A program made the translations under genes and the position numbers. Below are positions 26,806 through 36,702 of a DNA stretch of 64,000 nucleotides, piece after piece. The first letter of the stretch is position 1, and each line of letters opens with the position of its first letter. The notes below the pieces were generated by a model, which had not been told where the DNA came from, did not search any database, and saw nothing but the letters and a program-made list of their open reading frames with translations. Origin of the DNA: Methylotenera sp. (lineage in GTDB: Bacteria > Pseudomonadota > Gammaproteobacteria > Burkholderiales > Methylophilaceae); NCBI GenBank assembly GCA_030682715.1, contig JAUXNQ010000045.1, positions 1 to 64,000 of the forward strand, read 5' to 3'.

Positions 26806-27690
26806 ATGAGCAAACAAGCGACCGCAGGTGCCCGTTTCAGAGCCGCATTAAGCGCCGAAACGCCTTTACAAATCATAGGTGCAATCAACGCTTATCATGC
26901 ACTACTCGCCACACAAACAGGCTACAAAGCCTTGTATTTATCTGGTGGTGGCGTTGCCGCAGGCTCATTAGGCATTCCAGATCTAGGCATATCTACCCTT
27001 GAAGATGTACTAATTGACGTACGCAGAATCACCGATATCACCGAAACACCTTTATTAGTGGATATTGATACAGGTTTTGGTGGTGCATTCAATATCGCGC
27101 GCAGTATCAAGAGCATCATTAAAGCAGGTGCTGGTGCAGTACATATTGAAGACCAAGTGCAAGCAAAGCGCTGTGGACATCGCCCCAATAAAGCTATTGC
27201 GAGCCAAGCAGAAATGGTAGACCGCATTAAAGCCGCTGTTGATGCAAAAACTGACCCTGACTTTGTCATCATGGCGCGCACAGATGCGCTGGCTGTCGAG
27301 GGCTTACAGTCGGCAATCGACCGCGCGTGCGCATGCGTTGAGGCTGGCGCGGACATGATTTTCCCTGAGGCGATTACCGAGCTAAGCATGTATCAACAGT
27401 TTGCAGATGCAGTCAAAGTGCCTGTACTTGCCAATATTACCGAGTTCGGCTCCACGCCATTATTTACCGTAGATGAGCTACGCAGCGCCAATGTCAGCAT
27501 GGTGCTATACCCACTGTCAGCATTTAGAGCCATGAATCAAGCAGCACTCAACGTGTACCAAGCTGTACGTAAAGATGGCACGCAAGCAAATGTAGTGAAC
27601 ACCATGCAAACACGCGCAGATCTCTACGAACACCTCAATTATCACGCATACGAACAAAAGCTAGACGAACTATTTAAGGGAGAAAAGTAG
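26806..27690 (+). CDS. prpB: methylisocitrate lyase
   Basis: PrpB cleaves 2-methylisocitrate to pyruvate and succinate in the methylcitrate cycle. The isocitrate-lyase-superfamily signature of Prp[10 protein letters not shown], is at about residue 122; the magnesium-binding DIDTGFGG segment is near 85. The 294-residue length is normal. The gene is preceded by GGAAG and 127 bp of spacer, and overlaps prpC closely (one-base gap). Confidence 0.97.
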   Translation: MSKQATAGARFRAALSAETPLQIIGAINAYHALLATQTGYKALYLSGGGVAAGSLGIPDLGISTLEDVLIDVRRITDITETPLLVDIDTGFGGAFNIARSIKSIIKAGAGAVHIEDQVQAKRCGHRPNKAIASQAEMVDRIKAAVDAKTDPDFVIMARTDALAVEGLQSAIDRACACVEAGADMIFPEAITELSMYQQFADAVKVPVLANITEFGSTPLFTVDELRSANVSMVLYPLSAFRAMNQAALNVYQAVRKDGTQANVVNTMQTRADLYEHLNYHAYEQKLDELFKGEK

Positions 27691-27691
27691 C

Positions 27692-28846
27692 ATGACACAC
27701 TCCACCTCTACTCAAGAACCTAAAAAGAAAAAAGGCGTAGCGCTCGCTGGCATCTCAGCGGGTACTACTGCAATCTGCACTGTTGGGCACACGGGAAACG
27801 ACCTGCACTACCGTGGCTACGACATTATAGAGCTTGCAAAATCTGCAACGTTTGAAGAAGTTGCTCACTTGCTGATTCACGGTGAACTACCTAATAAAGC
27901 TGAGCTAGCGGCATACCACCAAAAGCTCAAAAAATTGCGTGGGCTACCAGAAGGGTTGAAAAAAGTACTAGAACAAATACCAGCTAACGCACACCCTATG
28001 GATGTGATGCGCACAGGTTGCTCTATGCTCGGCACACTAGAACCTGAAGCAAGCAACCGTAATATTGAAGACGCAAAAAACTTGGGCGATAGACTCATTG
28101 CCTGTTTTGGCTCGATTTTGATTTATTGGTACCACTTTAGTCACAATCAACAACGTATTGAAGTTGAGACAGACGAAGATTCTATTGCCGCACATTTCTT
28201 ACATTTACTGCATGGTAAAAAACCGTCAGAACTACATATCAGCGCAATGAATACATCGCTGGTACTGTACGCAGAGCATGAGTTTAATGCCTCAACATTT
28301 ACGGCGCGCGTGGTAGCAGGCACCCTATCTGACATGTATTCATGCATCACTGGTGCGATTGGTGCGCTACGCGGACCTAAACACGGCGGGGCGAATGAAG
28401 CAGCGATGGAAATCATTGAGCGCTATAAAACAGCCGATGAAGCAGAATCAGACATCATGCAACGTATGGCGCGTAAAGAAATCATCATTGGTTTTGGCCA
28501 CCCCGTCTATACCATAGCCGACCCTAGAAATGAGTCAATCAAGGCTGTTAGCCGTAAGTTATGTGAAGATAGCGGCAATATGATGCTATTTGATGTTTCA
28601 GCACGTATTGAAGAAACCATGTGGCGCGAGAAAAAAATGTTTCCTAACTTGGATTGGTATAGCGCGTCCAGTTATCACATGATGGGCATCCCTACTGGCA
28701 TGTTCACCCCGATTTTTGTGATATCACGTACCACAGGCTGGGTCGCGCATGTGATTGAACAACGCATTGATAACAAAATTATCCGTCCAAACGCTGAATA
28801 TGTTGGGCCTGATAATCGCCCTTACGTGCCACTAGAAAAACGTTAA
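27692..28846 (+). CDS. prpC: 2-methylcitrate synthase
   Basis: Condenses propionyl-CoA with oxaloacetate; PrpC enzymes usually also have some citrate synthase activity. Citrate-synthase-fold motifs are present: [10 protein letters not shown] near residue 35, [16 protein letters not shown] around 225 with the catalytic histidine, GFGHPVY near 265 and the catalytic aspartate region DWYSASSY near 325. At 384 residues it is PrpC-sized and clearly in the prp operon. No separate gltA is seen in the window. Confidence 0.96.
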   Translation: MTHSTSTQEPKKKKGVALAGISAGTTAICTVGHTGNDLHYRGYDIIELAKSATFEEVAHLLIHGELPNKAELAAYHQKLKKLRGLPEGLKKVLEQIPANAHPMDVMRTGCSMLGTLEPEASNRNIEDAKNLGDRLIACFGSILIYWYHFSHNQQRIEVETDEDSIAAHFLHLLHGKKPSELHISAMNTSLVLYAEHEFNASTFTARVVAGTLSDMYSCITGAIGALRGPKHGGANEAAMEIIERYKTADEAESDIMQRMARKEIIIGFGHPVYTIADPRNESIKAVSRKLCEDSGNMMLFDVSARIEETMWREKKMFPNLDWYSASSYHMMGIPTGMFTPIFVISRTTGWVAHVIEQRIDNKIIRPNAEYVGPDNRPYVPLEKR

Positions 28847-28858
28847 CACTTAACTTCT

Positions 28859-28933
28859 GTCATTTCCGCAAAAGCTGAATCCATTTTTTTATTCTCTGTT
28901 TAAATATGGATTCAGTTTTGGTGGGAGTGACGA
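28859..28933. repeat. REP-like palindromic element between prpC and prpD
   Basis: CTGAATCCAT (28875-28884) and ATGGATTCAG (28906-28915) form the inner stem, and TCATTTCC with GGGAGTGA form the imperfect outer ends. The ends recall the widespread GTCATTCCCGC / GCGGGAATGAC repeat family, also present at 50680-50960. It may dampen or stabilise expression across the prpC-prpD boundary. Confidence 0.65.
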
Positions 28934-28971
28934 ACTCAATTAAATTACTTTCATATTAAAGGTCCTAAAAT

Positions 28972-30432
28972 ATGTCGTCGCACATCTCAAACGTCCGTCC
29001 CGCACCTGACCAAGTCATTGTTGATATTGCTAATTATGTTGCAGATTTTGAAATCAATAGCGACGAAGCATACGACACTGCACGCAACTGCCTCATGGAT
29101 ACATTAGGTTGTGGGTTTGAAGCACTGGATTATCCAGCTTGCACCAAATTGCTGGGGCCAGTCATTGCTGGCACCGTTGTGCCTAATGGCGCAAAAGTAC
29201 CTGGCACCAACTTCCAGCTTGACCCTATCCTTGCCGCATTCAATATCGGTGCAATGATTCGCTGGTTAGACTTTAACGACACATGGTTAGCTGCCGAATG
29301 GGGGCACCCATCCGATAATTTAGGTGGCATTTTAGCCGTGGCAGATTACATGTCACGCAAAAATATCGCAGAAGGCAAAGCGCCGCTTAGCGTAAAAGAC
29401 GTACTCACTGCCATGATCAAAGCGCATGAAATTCAAGGCGTACTTGCCCTTGAAAACAGCTTTAACCGTGTGGGGTTAGATCACGTCATTTTAGTAAAAA
29501 TCGCCTCTACCGCGGTAGTCACCAAACTATTAGGCGGAAATAAAGAAGATATTATCAATGCCGTTTCTAATGCGTTTGTTGACGGCCAAAGCTTACGTAC
29601 TTATCGCCACAGCCCGAATACCGGCTCGCGTAAGTCTTGGGCGGCTGGCGATGCCACTTCACGCGCGGTAAGGCTGGCTTGGATGACCATGCAAGGCGAA
29701 ATGGGCTATCCATCCGCACTCACCGCAAAAACATGGGGCTTCTACGACGTGCTGTTTAAAGGCAACGCATTTAAATTCCAACGCGCTTACGGTTCTTATG
29801 TCATGGAACAAGTACTTTTCAAAATCTCGTTCCCAGCAGAGTTCCACGCACAAACAGCGGTGGAATGCGCATTGCCGTTAAATAAAGAAATCGGCAACCG
29901 CTTACAAAGCCTAGAACAAATTGCAGAAATCGACAAAATCGTCATTACCACTCACGAATCTGCAATCCGCATCATTGATAAAACAGGGCCACTAGACAAC
30001 CCTGCCGACCGCGACCATTGCATTCAGTACATGGCAGCCATCGGCCTATTAAAAGGCAACCTGACTGCTCAGGATTACGAAGATGAAGCCGCAGCAGACC
30101 CACGCATTGATGCGATTCGTAGCAAAATGACCTGCGTAGAAAAAGCAGAATACACACGCGACTACCTAGACCCAGAGAAACGCTCAATCGCTAACGCCAT
30201 TCAAATCTTTTTCAAAGATGGCACTAGCTCAAGCAACATTGCCGTAGAGTACCCAATTGGCCACCGCCGTCGCCGTGGTGAAGGCATCCCTGAGTTAGTG
30301 AAAAAATTCAAAGTGAATTTAGCACGCAGATTTGATGCTAAAAAACAGGCAGATATTTTGGCATTATGCTTAGCGCAAAATACACTAGAAAAAATGCCAG
30401 TGAATGAGTTTGTAGATATGCTAGTAACTTAA
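28972..30432 (+). CDS. prpD: 2-methylcitrate dehydratase
   Basis: Dehydrates 2-methylcitrate to 2-methyl-cis-aconitate, which AcnB then hydrates. The MmgE/PrpD pattern is clear: [10 protein letters not shown] near residue 43, [20 protein letters not shown] near 93, [15 protein letters not shown] near 222 and [12 protein letters not shown] near 290. The 486-residue length is standard. It closes the methylcitrate operon, separated from prpC by 125 bp with a palindrome. Confidence 0.96.
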   Translation: MSSHISNVRPAPDQVIVDIANYVADFEINSDEAYDTARNCLMDTLGCGFEALDYPACTKLLGPVIAGTVVPNGAKVPGTNFQLDPILAAFNIGAMIRWLDFNDTWLAAEWGHPSDNLGGILAVADYMSRKNIAEGKAPLSVKDVLTAMIKAHEIQGVLALENSFNRVGLDHVILVKIASTAVVTKLLGGNKEDIINAVSNAFVDGQSLRTYRHSPNTGSRKSWAAGDATSRAVRLAWMTMQGEMGYPSALTAKTWGFYDVLFKGNAFKFQRAYGSYVMEQVLFKISFPAEFHAQTAVECALPLNKEIGNRLQSLEQIAEIDKIVITTHESAIRIIDKTGPLDNPADRDHCIQYMAAIGLLKGNLTAQDYEDEAAADPRIDAIRSKMTCVEKAEYTRDYLDPEKRSIANAIQIFFKDGTSSSNIAVEYPIGHRRRRGEGIPELVKKFKVNLARRFDAKKQADILALCLAQNTLEKMPVNEFVDMLVT

Positions 30433-30438
30433 TTAGCA

Positions 30439-30471
30439 GGGTGTGCAAATGGCTTTTTTATTTGCATACCC
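30439..30471. terminator. hairpin after prpD
   Basis: GGGTGTGCAAAT and ATTTGCATACCC pair over 12 positions with one mismatch. There is no T-run behind it, so termination strength is uncertain; mRNA 3'-end protection is an alternative. A second perfect 9-bp inverted repeat (GTGCAAGAT / ATCTTGCAC) follows at 30498-30520. Confidence 0.55.
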
Positions 30472-30610
30472 GAAATGATCATTATTGCTTGGACAATGTG
30501 CAAGATAACTAATCTTGCACATCTACACTACTACACTCAACGCCAATACACTCTATACGTAGATGAGCATTTTCAAATAAATTTGCCACCATTACACAGG
30601 TTAAATTCGT

Positions 30611-30616
30611 TATAAT
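30611..30616 (+). promoter_or_regulatory. -10 box giving a likely leaderless mRNA
   Basis: A perfect TATAAT lies only six bases before the methyltransferase ATG at 30623, so transcription would begin at or within a base or two of the start codon. No Shine-Dalgarno sequence can fit. The -35 region is weak. Leaderless methyltransferase transcripts are known in several type II R-M systems. Confidence 0.6.
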
Positions 30617-30622
30617 CTGCGC

Positions 30623-31756
30623 ATGGAACTAGACTATTCACACCCACATCCCACCGAAAACTCTGCGTACGAATATCCAGTTTCAGATGAAAAAGAAGCC
30701 TACAAAGCTGCTCAAGAGGCTCTTCAATACAGACTTTTCAACAAAGCCCCAGTTCCTTTCCCTGAGCCTAATCAACCTGAATTTACTTTTATTGATCTAT
30801 TTGCGGGCATTGGTGGCTTCCGTATCGCCATGCAAAGCCTTGGCGGAAAATGTGTATTCACCAGTGAGTGGGATGAAAAGTCACAATTAACTTATAAAGT
30901 TAATTTTGGCGATTCGCCTTTCGGTGACATTACCAAAGAAATTACCAAACAATACATTCCAGACAATTTTGATGTGTTATGTGCTGGTTTCCCGTGCCAA
31001 GCTTTCTCAATAGCTGGAAAACGTGGAGGGTTTGAAGATACGAGAGGCACTTTGTTTTTTGAAGTAGCTGAAATTATAAAACGTAAAAAACCTAAAGCTA
31101 TATTTCTGGAAAATGTAAAAGGTTTAACTAATCATAAACAAGGTAAAACATTAGCAACTATCTTAAATGTACTTCGTAATGACTTAGGTTATTTTGTGCC
31201 AGAGCCGCAAGTACTCAACGCCAAAAACTTTGGTGTACCTCAAAATAGAGAACGTATTTTCATCGTTGGCTTTAGAAAAGATTTAGGCATAACGGACTTT
31301 AACTATCCAACACACAGCAATAAGAAAGTTAGCTTTATTGATGTTAGAGAAGAAAAAACTGTCCCCTCAAAATACTATCTATCAAATCAATATCTCAGCA
31401 CTTTAATTAAACATAAAGAGCGTCATGAAAGCAAAGGCAATGGTTTTGGTTATGAAATCATCAAAGACGATGGCATTGCCAACGCAATAGTTTGTGGCGG
31501 CATGGGGCGTGAGCGTAATTTAATTATTGACCACCGTTTAGAAGACTATACGCCAACGACTAATATCAAAGGCGAAATCAATCGCCAAGGTATTCGAAAA
31601 ATGACACCTAGGGAGTGGGCAAGATTGCAAGGATATCCAGACAACTTTATTATTCCTGTTGCCGATGCCTCAGCATATAAACAATTTGGTAATTCTGTGG
31701 CTGTGCCAGCGATTAAAGCTACTGCTAGAGAAATTATTAAAAGAATATTGGAGTAA
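30623..31756 (+). CDS. HpaII-type DNA (cytosine-5-)-methyltransferase
   Basis: A 377-residue C5-cytosine methyltransferase closely resembling M.HpaII, which modifies CCGG. Motif I FIDLFAGIGGF is near residue 57, motif IV AGFPCQAFSI near 121 with catalytic Cys125, motif VI ENV near 163, and motif X FGNSVAVP near 360. The target-recognition stretch, including KHKERHESKGNGFGYEI and GGMGRERNLIIDHR, is of the HpaII kind. The N-terminal extension of about 50 residues is longer than I recall for M.HpaII. The endonuclease gene starts three bases after the stop. Confidence 0.92.
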   Translation: MELDYSHPHPTENSAYEYPVSDEKEAYKAAQEALQYRLFNKAPVPFPEPNQPEFTFIDLFAGIGGFRIAMQSLGGKCVFTSEWDEKSQLTYKVNFGDSPFGDITKEITKQYIPDNFDVLCAGFPCQAFSIAGKRGGFEDTRGTLFFEVAEIIKRKKPKAIFLENVKGLTNHKQGKTLATILNVLRNDLGYFVPEPQVLNAKNFGVPQNRERIFIVGFRKDLGITDFNYPTHSNKKVSFIDVREEKTVPSKYYLSNQYLSTLIKHKERHESKGNGFGYEIIKDDGIANAIVCGGMGRERNLIIDHRLEDYTPTTNIKGEINRQGIRKMTPREWARLQGYPDNFIIPVADASAYKQFGNSVAVPAIKATAREIIKRILE

Positions 31757-31758
31757 TT

Positions 31759-32838
31759 ATGCTGACTGGCAACAAAGGTGAATGGAGTGAAATTTATGCC
31801 TTACTTAAAGTCATTTCTGATAAGCAACTCTATCACGGCGATGGCAATCTGAATCAGCTAGAGAATGCAGTTTTACCAGTCATAAAGGTTTTGCGAGAAA
31901 AGTCAGACGGCACTTATGAATATGAAATTCAGCAGAATATAGTGGTTGTAAGTGGCTCTGAGAAAGCATTTAAAATCCCAATCTCAGACTTCAAACTTCA
32001 GGCTGAACACCTTTTGACGAGAATAAAATCGTCATCTGCCGCTAGCTTTGCAATACCTGAAATTGAAGAGTTTATTGCCTTATTTAACTGCAAGTCACTT
32101 AAAGCAAAATCTGGTGTAAAAAGTGATATACATATTGTTTTACATGATGCTGCTACAGGCACGTCACCAGTGCTAGGCTTTAGTATTAAATCTCAACTAG
32201 GCAATGCCTCCACACTATTAAATGCTGGCAAGACGACAAATTTCATTTATAAGCTAGAAGGCAAAAAACTTCCAAGCCAATTAATTAACGAAATTAATTT
32301 GATTGATACTCGAACTAAAATCAAAGATAGATTAGTCGCACTGACCAATTTTGGAAGCGCATTATCTTTTATCAGAACTGAAAACTCTATTTTTTCAAAC
32401 AACCTAACTCTTATCGACAGCGCGCTGCCTAAAATACTAGCCGAAATCATCTATTTGTTTTATACGTCAGCAAATAATACGCTTGCAAGTTTGGTTGATG
32501 AGATTTCAGTTAAGAATCCACTTAACTTTGATACTTCGGAAAAACACCCATTTTACACTTACAAAGTTAAGCGATTTTTAACTGACATTGCTTTAGGAAT
32601 GATGCCTTCAAAAGTATGGACTGGGGAGCTTGAGGCTACTGGTGGTTACTTGGTCGTGAAAGACGATGGGGAAATACTCGCGTACCACGTTTACAATCGT
32701 AACGATTTTGAAGATTACCTGATGAACAACACTAAGCTAGATACAGCAAGCTCTACAAGGCATCATTTTGGGTTGATTTATGAAGAAAATGACGATCTAT
32801 TTTTTAAATTAAATCTTCAAATCAGATTTGTCAAGTAA
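31759..32838 (+). CDS. HpaII-family type II restriction endonuclease
   Basis: A 359-residue protein opening MLTGNKGEWSEIYALLKVIS, which fits the HpaII restriction endonuclease family; recognition of CCGG is inferred from this and from the adjacent M.HpaII-type enzyme. A conserved central region (VLGFSIKSQLGN) may hold the PD-(D/E)xK-type catalytic residues. It appears intact. The pair looks more AT-rich than the prp genes upstream and lies between two conserved loci, in keeping with horizontal acquisition. Confidence 0.85.
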   Translation: MLTGNKGEWSEIYALLKVISDKQLYHGDGNLNQLENAVLPVIKVLREKSDGTYEYEIQQNIVVVSGSEKAFKIPISDFKLQAEHLLTRIKSSSAASFAIPEIEEFIALFNCKSLKAKSGVKSDIHIVLHDAATGTSPVLGFSIKSQLGNASTLLNAGKTTNFIYKLEGKKLPSQLINEINLIDTRTKIKDRLVALTNFGSALSFIRTENSIFSNNLTLIDSALPKILAEIIYLFYTSANNTLASLVDEISVKNPLNFDTSEKHPFYTYKVKRFLTDIALGMMPSKVWTGELEATGGYLVVKDDGEILAYHVYNRNDFEDYLMNNTKLDTASSTRHHFGLIYEENDDLFFKLNLQIRFVK

Positions 32839-32940
32839 ATAACCCTCGCAAAAAGTAATCACAACTATCTGATGGCATTAGCCATATTTTACGCACATAT
32901 CTTTAGAGGTGTTACTCCACTTAGGCTAAATCTGCTTACG

Positions 32941-33636
32941 CTAAATCTGCCAATCAATCGGCGCTTCACCCCGTTTTTTCAGATACTCATTAATACTCGA
33001 AAATTGGTGATTACCAAAAAAACCTCGGTAAGCAGATAACGGCGATGGATGGGGAGATTTCAACACCAAATGTTTTTGTCCATCTATCATCTCGCCTTTT
33101 TTCTGCGCATAACTGCCCCACAGCACAAATACCAAGCCTTCCCGATGTAGGTTTAAAGCCGCAATCGCCGCATCGGTAAAGGCTTCCCAGCCGCGCTTTT
33201 GGTGCGAGCCCGCATTGGCCATTTCCACTGTTAGTGTTGCATTTAATAACAGTACGCCTTGGTTTGCCCAAGATGTTAAATCGCCTTTGCCTTGCATCTT
33301 AATGCCGAGGTCACTTTCAATTTCTTTAAAAATATTGACGAGTGAGGGCGGTAAAGCGACGCCTTCTGGCACTGAAAAACTCAACCCATGCGCTTGTGAC
33401 TGCCCTTTATCTTGGCCATGATAAGGGTCTTGCCCGATAATTACCACGCGTACTTTTTCAAACGGCGTGTGATTAAAGGCATTAAAAATCAATGAACTAG
33501 GTGGGAATATTATCTTGCCTGCGTTTTTTTCTTGCAATAAAAAAGCGCGTAGTGATTGCATGTATGGTTTATCAAGTTCGTCACCAATCACAGCTTGCCA
33601 TGAAGGGTGAAGTTGACCAGCTTTTTCTTGTGACAT
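32941..33636 (-). CDS. ung: uracil-DNA glycosylase
   Basis: Family 1 UDG that removes uracil from DNA. The catalytic water-activating motif GQDPYHG is near residue 67 and the minor-groove-binding [13 protein letters not shown] near 190, with [10 protein letters not shown] between. Length 231 residues from ATG 33636 ([13 protein letters not shown]); an upstream in-frame start would add 18 non-conserved residues. Convergent with the restriction gene. Confidence 0.97.
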   Translation of the reverse strand: MSQEKAGQLHPSWQAVIGDELDKPYMQSLRAFLLQEKNAGKIIFPPSSLIFNAFNHTPFEKVRVVIIGQDPYHGQDKGQSQAHGLSFSVPEGVALPPSLVNIFKEIESDLGIKMQGKGDLTSWANQGVLLLNATLTVEMANAGSHQKRGWEAFTDAAIAALNLHREGLVFVLWGSYAQKKGEMIDGQKHLVLKSPHPSPLSAYRGFFGNHQFSSINEYLKKRGEAPIDWQI

Positions 33637-33888
33637 TTGATAAGAGCGATGGTTTATGAAGATAAATCCATTATAAACCGAAGTGATCACTCATTTTGAG
33701 TCATAAATATAAGCAGATGTAAACACGGGTATATATTTATATATCGTAACAATAGTCTCCAGCCATTAAATCGTTAAAGTATTTGAAAATTAAAATATGT
33801 ACCTTTCAGTTCGTCATTGGGAAAATGTATAAAAAATCTAATCATAGTTTAAATTAATCATAGTTTAAATAAGGTCACACAAAATAAT

Positions 33889-34424
33889 ATTAGCCCTACT
33901 GTCTATATACAACGAGGCTTCACGCTAATCGAACTAGTTGTGGTGATTGTGATACTAGGGATACTCGCTTCATCAGCATTACCAAAATTTATCAACTTAG
34001 GTAGAGAGGCAAGAGTTGCCGCCATACAAAGTCTGGCAGGGTCAGTACGAAGCTCAATGCACCTTGTAGAGGGCAAGTGATGATAAAAGGAATGGGCTCA
34101 GCTGGTCAGCAACCCAATATCACTTGGATCCAGCTTGCGGACGGCACTGATGTTAGAGTTTGGAGTGGCTATCCAGACCGCTGGTGCGGTGGCATAGGCG
34201 TTCTGCAACAAGGTTTTATCGTTCCATCCTCTGGATGTTATTTAAGCAATGCTGCCATTGAAAATAACGGCCTGACTTTTTACGGGTTTGGTAACTCCAC
34301 CATTCCTACTGGCGATGCTGGCTGGAGAATAGAATCCGCAAGTACGCCTAACCAGTGCGCAGTCCAATATCGTTACAATGGCACTGGTACACCTGTTGTT
34401 ACAGCACACACCAGTGGCTGCTGA
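33889..34424 (+). pseudogene. frameshifted type IV prepilin-like gene
   Basis: The class III prepilin N-terminus [19 protein letters not shown] is encoded from about 33913 and continues through an amphipathic helix to EGK, then hits TGA at 34078-34080. The globular part (from GTG 34077) continues in another frame as MIKGMGSAGQQPNITWIQLA and ends with a cysteine pair like the C-terminal loop of MSHA-type pilins. One base lost or gained at 34076-34080 would join them. No ATG, GTG or TTG precedes the leader in frame, and a stop lies at 33850. It therefore appears broken at two points. Confidence 0.75.
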
Positions 34425-34558
34425 AAAAGCAAACTCACGCCTCCACTTAAGTAATACTAACCAATTGTTTTATCTATCTTAATAGAACTTTCCCTCATCA
34501 ACACTCTCTATATCAAAATAGCACTATCAAGCTTTATCCATCTCTTGGAGAATCACTG

Positions 34559-35611
34559 ATGCGCAAATTGACACTTGGCTTTGGGTTCATACTTAGCATT
34601 GGTCTTACTTTTACCACCACCCCCGCACTTGCAACGCCGCCAGATGGCTTGGTTTATGCACTTAAATCTAGCGTTGTAAAAATTCGCGTCATACTCCCTA
34701 ACGGCCACTATGGTGTAGGCTCTGGCGTAGTAGTCGCCAAAGACCAAGTGGTCACCAATTGCCATGTCGTAGCCAATGCGCATGCCATTAATGTGATTAA
34801 ATTTGGCGAAAGTCACCGTGCCATTAGCCTAAAGGCCGACTGGGAGCACGACCTGTGCATCGTCGGCTTTGATGGCCTAAACACCACGGTTGCAACACTA
34901 GGTGAAAGTACCAGCTTGCAATATGAACAATCCGTTTTCACCATCAGCTTTCCCAACAACTCTCCTAGGCCACTCACCACCTATGGCGCAATTAAGGCAC
35001 TGTACCCAATGGATGACAGCGTGATTATCCGCACTACTAATGATTTTAGATTAGGAGCGAGCGGTGGCGCTATGTTCAGCGACGATGGAAAACTAGTCGG
35101 CATCATCACCCTCAAAAGCCCTGGGCGAAACGCGTTTTACTACAACATGCCAGTTGAGTGGATTAAAAATCTTTTAAAACAACCAGAAATTGCCATTAAC
35201 ACTAAGGGTGAGCTACCTTTTTGGGATGCCCCTGAAGAAAAACGCCCATATTTCATGCGCGTGATTCAACCTTATCAAACTAAAAACTGGGAAATGCTCA
35301 AAAAACTTGCTACCGAATGGTTACTATTAGAACCAAAAACAAGCGAAGCACTTAATTACTTAGCCATTGCCGAATACAATCTTAAAGAAACTAAAAACGC
35401 TGAACAGCATTTTGGTCAAATTTATGCTGACAACAAACATCACGCCAATGCTTTATTGCATTTGGGCATGATTGCAGCCGAATCTGGCAATAAAGATGAA
35501 GCTATCAAAACAGCGACACTTCTTGATCAGTTAGATAAGGACGCAGCAAACCAATTGAACGAGAAACTAGGCATTGCAACAGGCAACGACTGCCAAATAA
35601 ACCATTGTTAG
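34559..35611 (+). CDS. exported trypsin-like serine protease with TPR tail
   Basis: A 350-residue protein: signal peptide to about residue 25 (ALA), a chymotrypsin-fold domain with the complete triad His69 (TNCHVV), Asp98 (HDLCIV) and Ser168 (GASGGA), and a C-terminal region of about 120 residues with two to three TPR-like helical repeats (EALNYLAIAEYNLKE, ANALLHLGMIAAESG). No PDZ domain, unlike DegP. A paralogue with the same architecture lies at 51050-52021. GGAG precedes the ATG. Substrate unknown; envelope quality control or processing is plausible. Confidence 0.85.
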   Translation: MRKLTLGFGFILSIGLTFTTTPALATPPDGLVYALKSSVVKIRVILPNGHYGVGSGVVVAKDQVVTNCHVVANAHAINVIKFGESHRAISLKADWEHDLCIVGFDGLNTTVATLGESTSLQYEQSVFTISFPNNSPRPLTTYGAIKALYPMDDSVIIRTTNDFRLGASGGAMFSDDGKLVGIITLKSPGRNAFYYNMPVEWIKNLLKQPEIAINTKGELPFWDAPEEKRPYFMRVIQPYQTKNWEMLKKLATEWLLLEPKTSEALNYLAIAEYNLKETKNAEQHFGQIYADNKHHANALLHLGMIAAESGNKDEAIKTATLLDQLDKDAANQLNEKLGIATGNDCQINHC

Positions 35612-35778
35612 CTATATCCACCATGCAAGTTAACGATAGCCAGTTAAGCGATGTAGCACACTTGTAAGTGAAACACGCATTAATGAAATGCGCGCCGACA
35701 CCAGAGCCCTAGTAAATTAGTCAACCATTGTTGATTTATGGCATAATTACGTCCTGTTTAAAACCATTGCCAAACCAC

Positions 35779-36543
35779 ATGTTTGACCACATCAAAGAAG
35801 ATATTTCTATCGTTTTCGAGCGTGACCCTGCTGCTCGCACACATTGGGAAATTTTAACCACCTACCCTGGCGTACATGCACTGCTGATACACCGCCTGAG
35901 CCATTGGCTATGGAAGGCTAATTTTTTCTGGCTTGGTCGATTTTTGTCACACTTGGGTCGCTGGTTCACTGGCATTGAGATTCACCCTGGCGCCACAATA
36001 GGACGTCGTGTTTTTATCGATCATGGCATGGGTGTTGTTATCGGTGAAACTGCGATTATTGGCAATGACTGTACCTTGTATCATGGCGTAACGCTTGGCG
36101 GCACTTCATGGAACAAAGGTAAACGTCACCCAACATTAGAAGCAGGCGTAGTCATTGGTGCAGGTGCTAAAGTACTGGGCCCTATCACGATCGGTGAAGG
36201 CGCAAAAATCGGCTCTAATGCCGTTGTTGTCAAAGATGTGCCAGCCAATGCAACTGCGGTGGGTATTCCTGCACGTATTTTAGAAGAAGAAAAATCAAAA
36301 AAACGCGAAGAAACAGCACAGAAAATTGGGTTTGCCGCTTATGCAGTTGGTAATGATGAAAATGACCCCATGATTAAAGCAATACATTCACTACTCGATC
36401 ATGCATCAAAGCAAGACCATGCAATCACCGAGTTGCAAGCTCAACTAGCACGCCTGAATACAGATGAACACAGCGATACAGAAGTGGCCAAAGCTTTTAA
36501 TGTTCCACCAACTAAGGTTCCACCACCAAACAGCAAGTCGTAG
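35779..36543 (+). CDS. cysE: serine O-acetyltransferase
   Basis: Acetylates serine with acetyl-CoA, the first step of cysteine synthesis. The left-handed beta-helix shows as hexapeptide repeats from [19 protein letters not shown] through [16 protein letters not shown] (about residues 75-180), with the catalytic histidines. Start at 35779 ([20 protein letters not shown]) fits the family; the longer frame adds 17 unlikely residues. The 254-residue length matches the bacterial NifP/CysE type. Proximity to the isc genes makes sense, since cysteine is the sulfur donor for the desulfurases. Confidence 0.95.
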   Translation: MFDHIKEDISIVFERDPAARTHWEILTTYPGVHALLIHRLSHWLWKANFFWLGRFLSHLGRWFTGIEIHPGATIGRRVFIDHGMGVVIGETAIIGNDCTLYHGVTLGGTSWNKGKRHPTLEAGVVIGAGAKVLGPITIGEGAKIGSNAVVVKDVPANATAVGIPARILEEEKSKKREETAQKIGFAAYAVGNDENDPMIKAIHSLLDHASKQDHAITELQAQLARLNTDEHSDTEVAKAFNVPPTKVPPPNSKS

Positions 36544-36634
36544 CTCAAGTCATAGCTAAATCTGGCTTTACAATTAGCATGCAATTATTAAACGTTTTAA
36601 ATTAATTAAAACGAGCGTTGAACTGAACCGCATA

Positions 36635-36667
36635 ATAGTTGACTAAATTTGTAAGGAATTATACAAT
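36635..36667 (+). promoter_or_regulatory. isc promoter with IscR type 1 site
   Basis: TTGACT (36639-36644) and TACAAT (36662-36667) are separated by 17 bases. Overlapping the -35, positions 36635-36659 (beginning ATAGTTGACTAAATTTGTAA) match the 25-base IscR type 1 consensus at about 22 positions. In E. coli the cluster-loaded IscR represses iscR through such sites, so autoregulation is likely here too. Confidence 0.75.
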
Positions 36668-36702
36668 TCACTCACTTATGATACATACCCATACAAAATA
36701 TT

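Noticed and set aside
30623-31756. Dcm-type solitary methyltransferase
   Set aside because: The HpaII-like target-recognition region and the adjacent HpaII-family endonuclease show it is part of a type II system.
33841-33912. Intact prepilin with an upstream start
   Set aside because: In the leader frame there is TAA at 33850 and no ATG, GTG or TTG before the leader.
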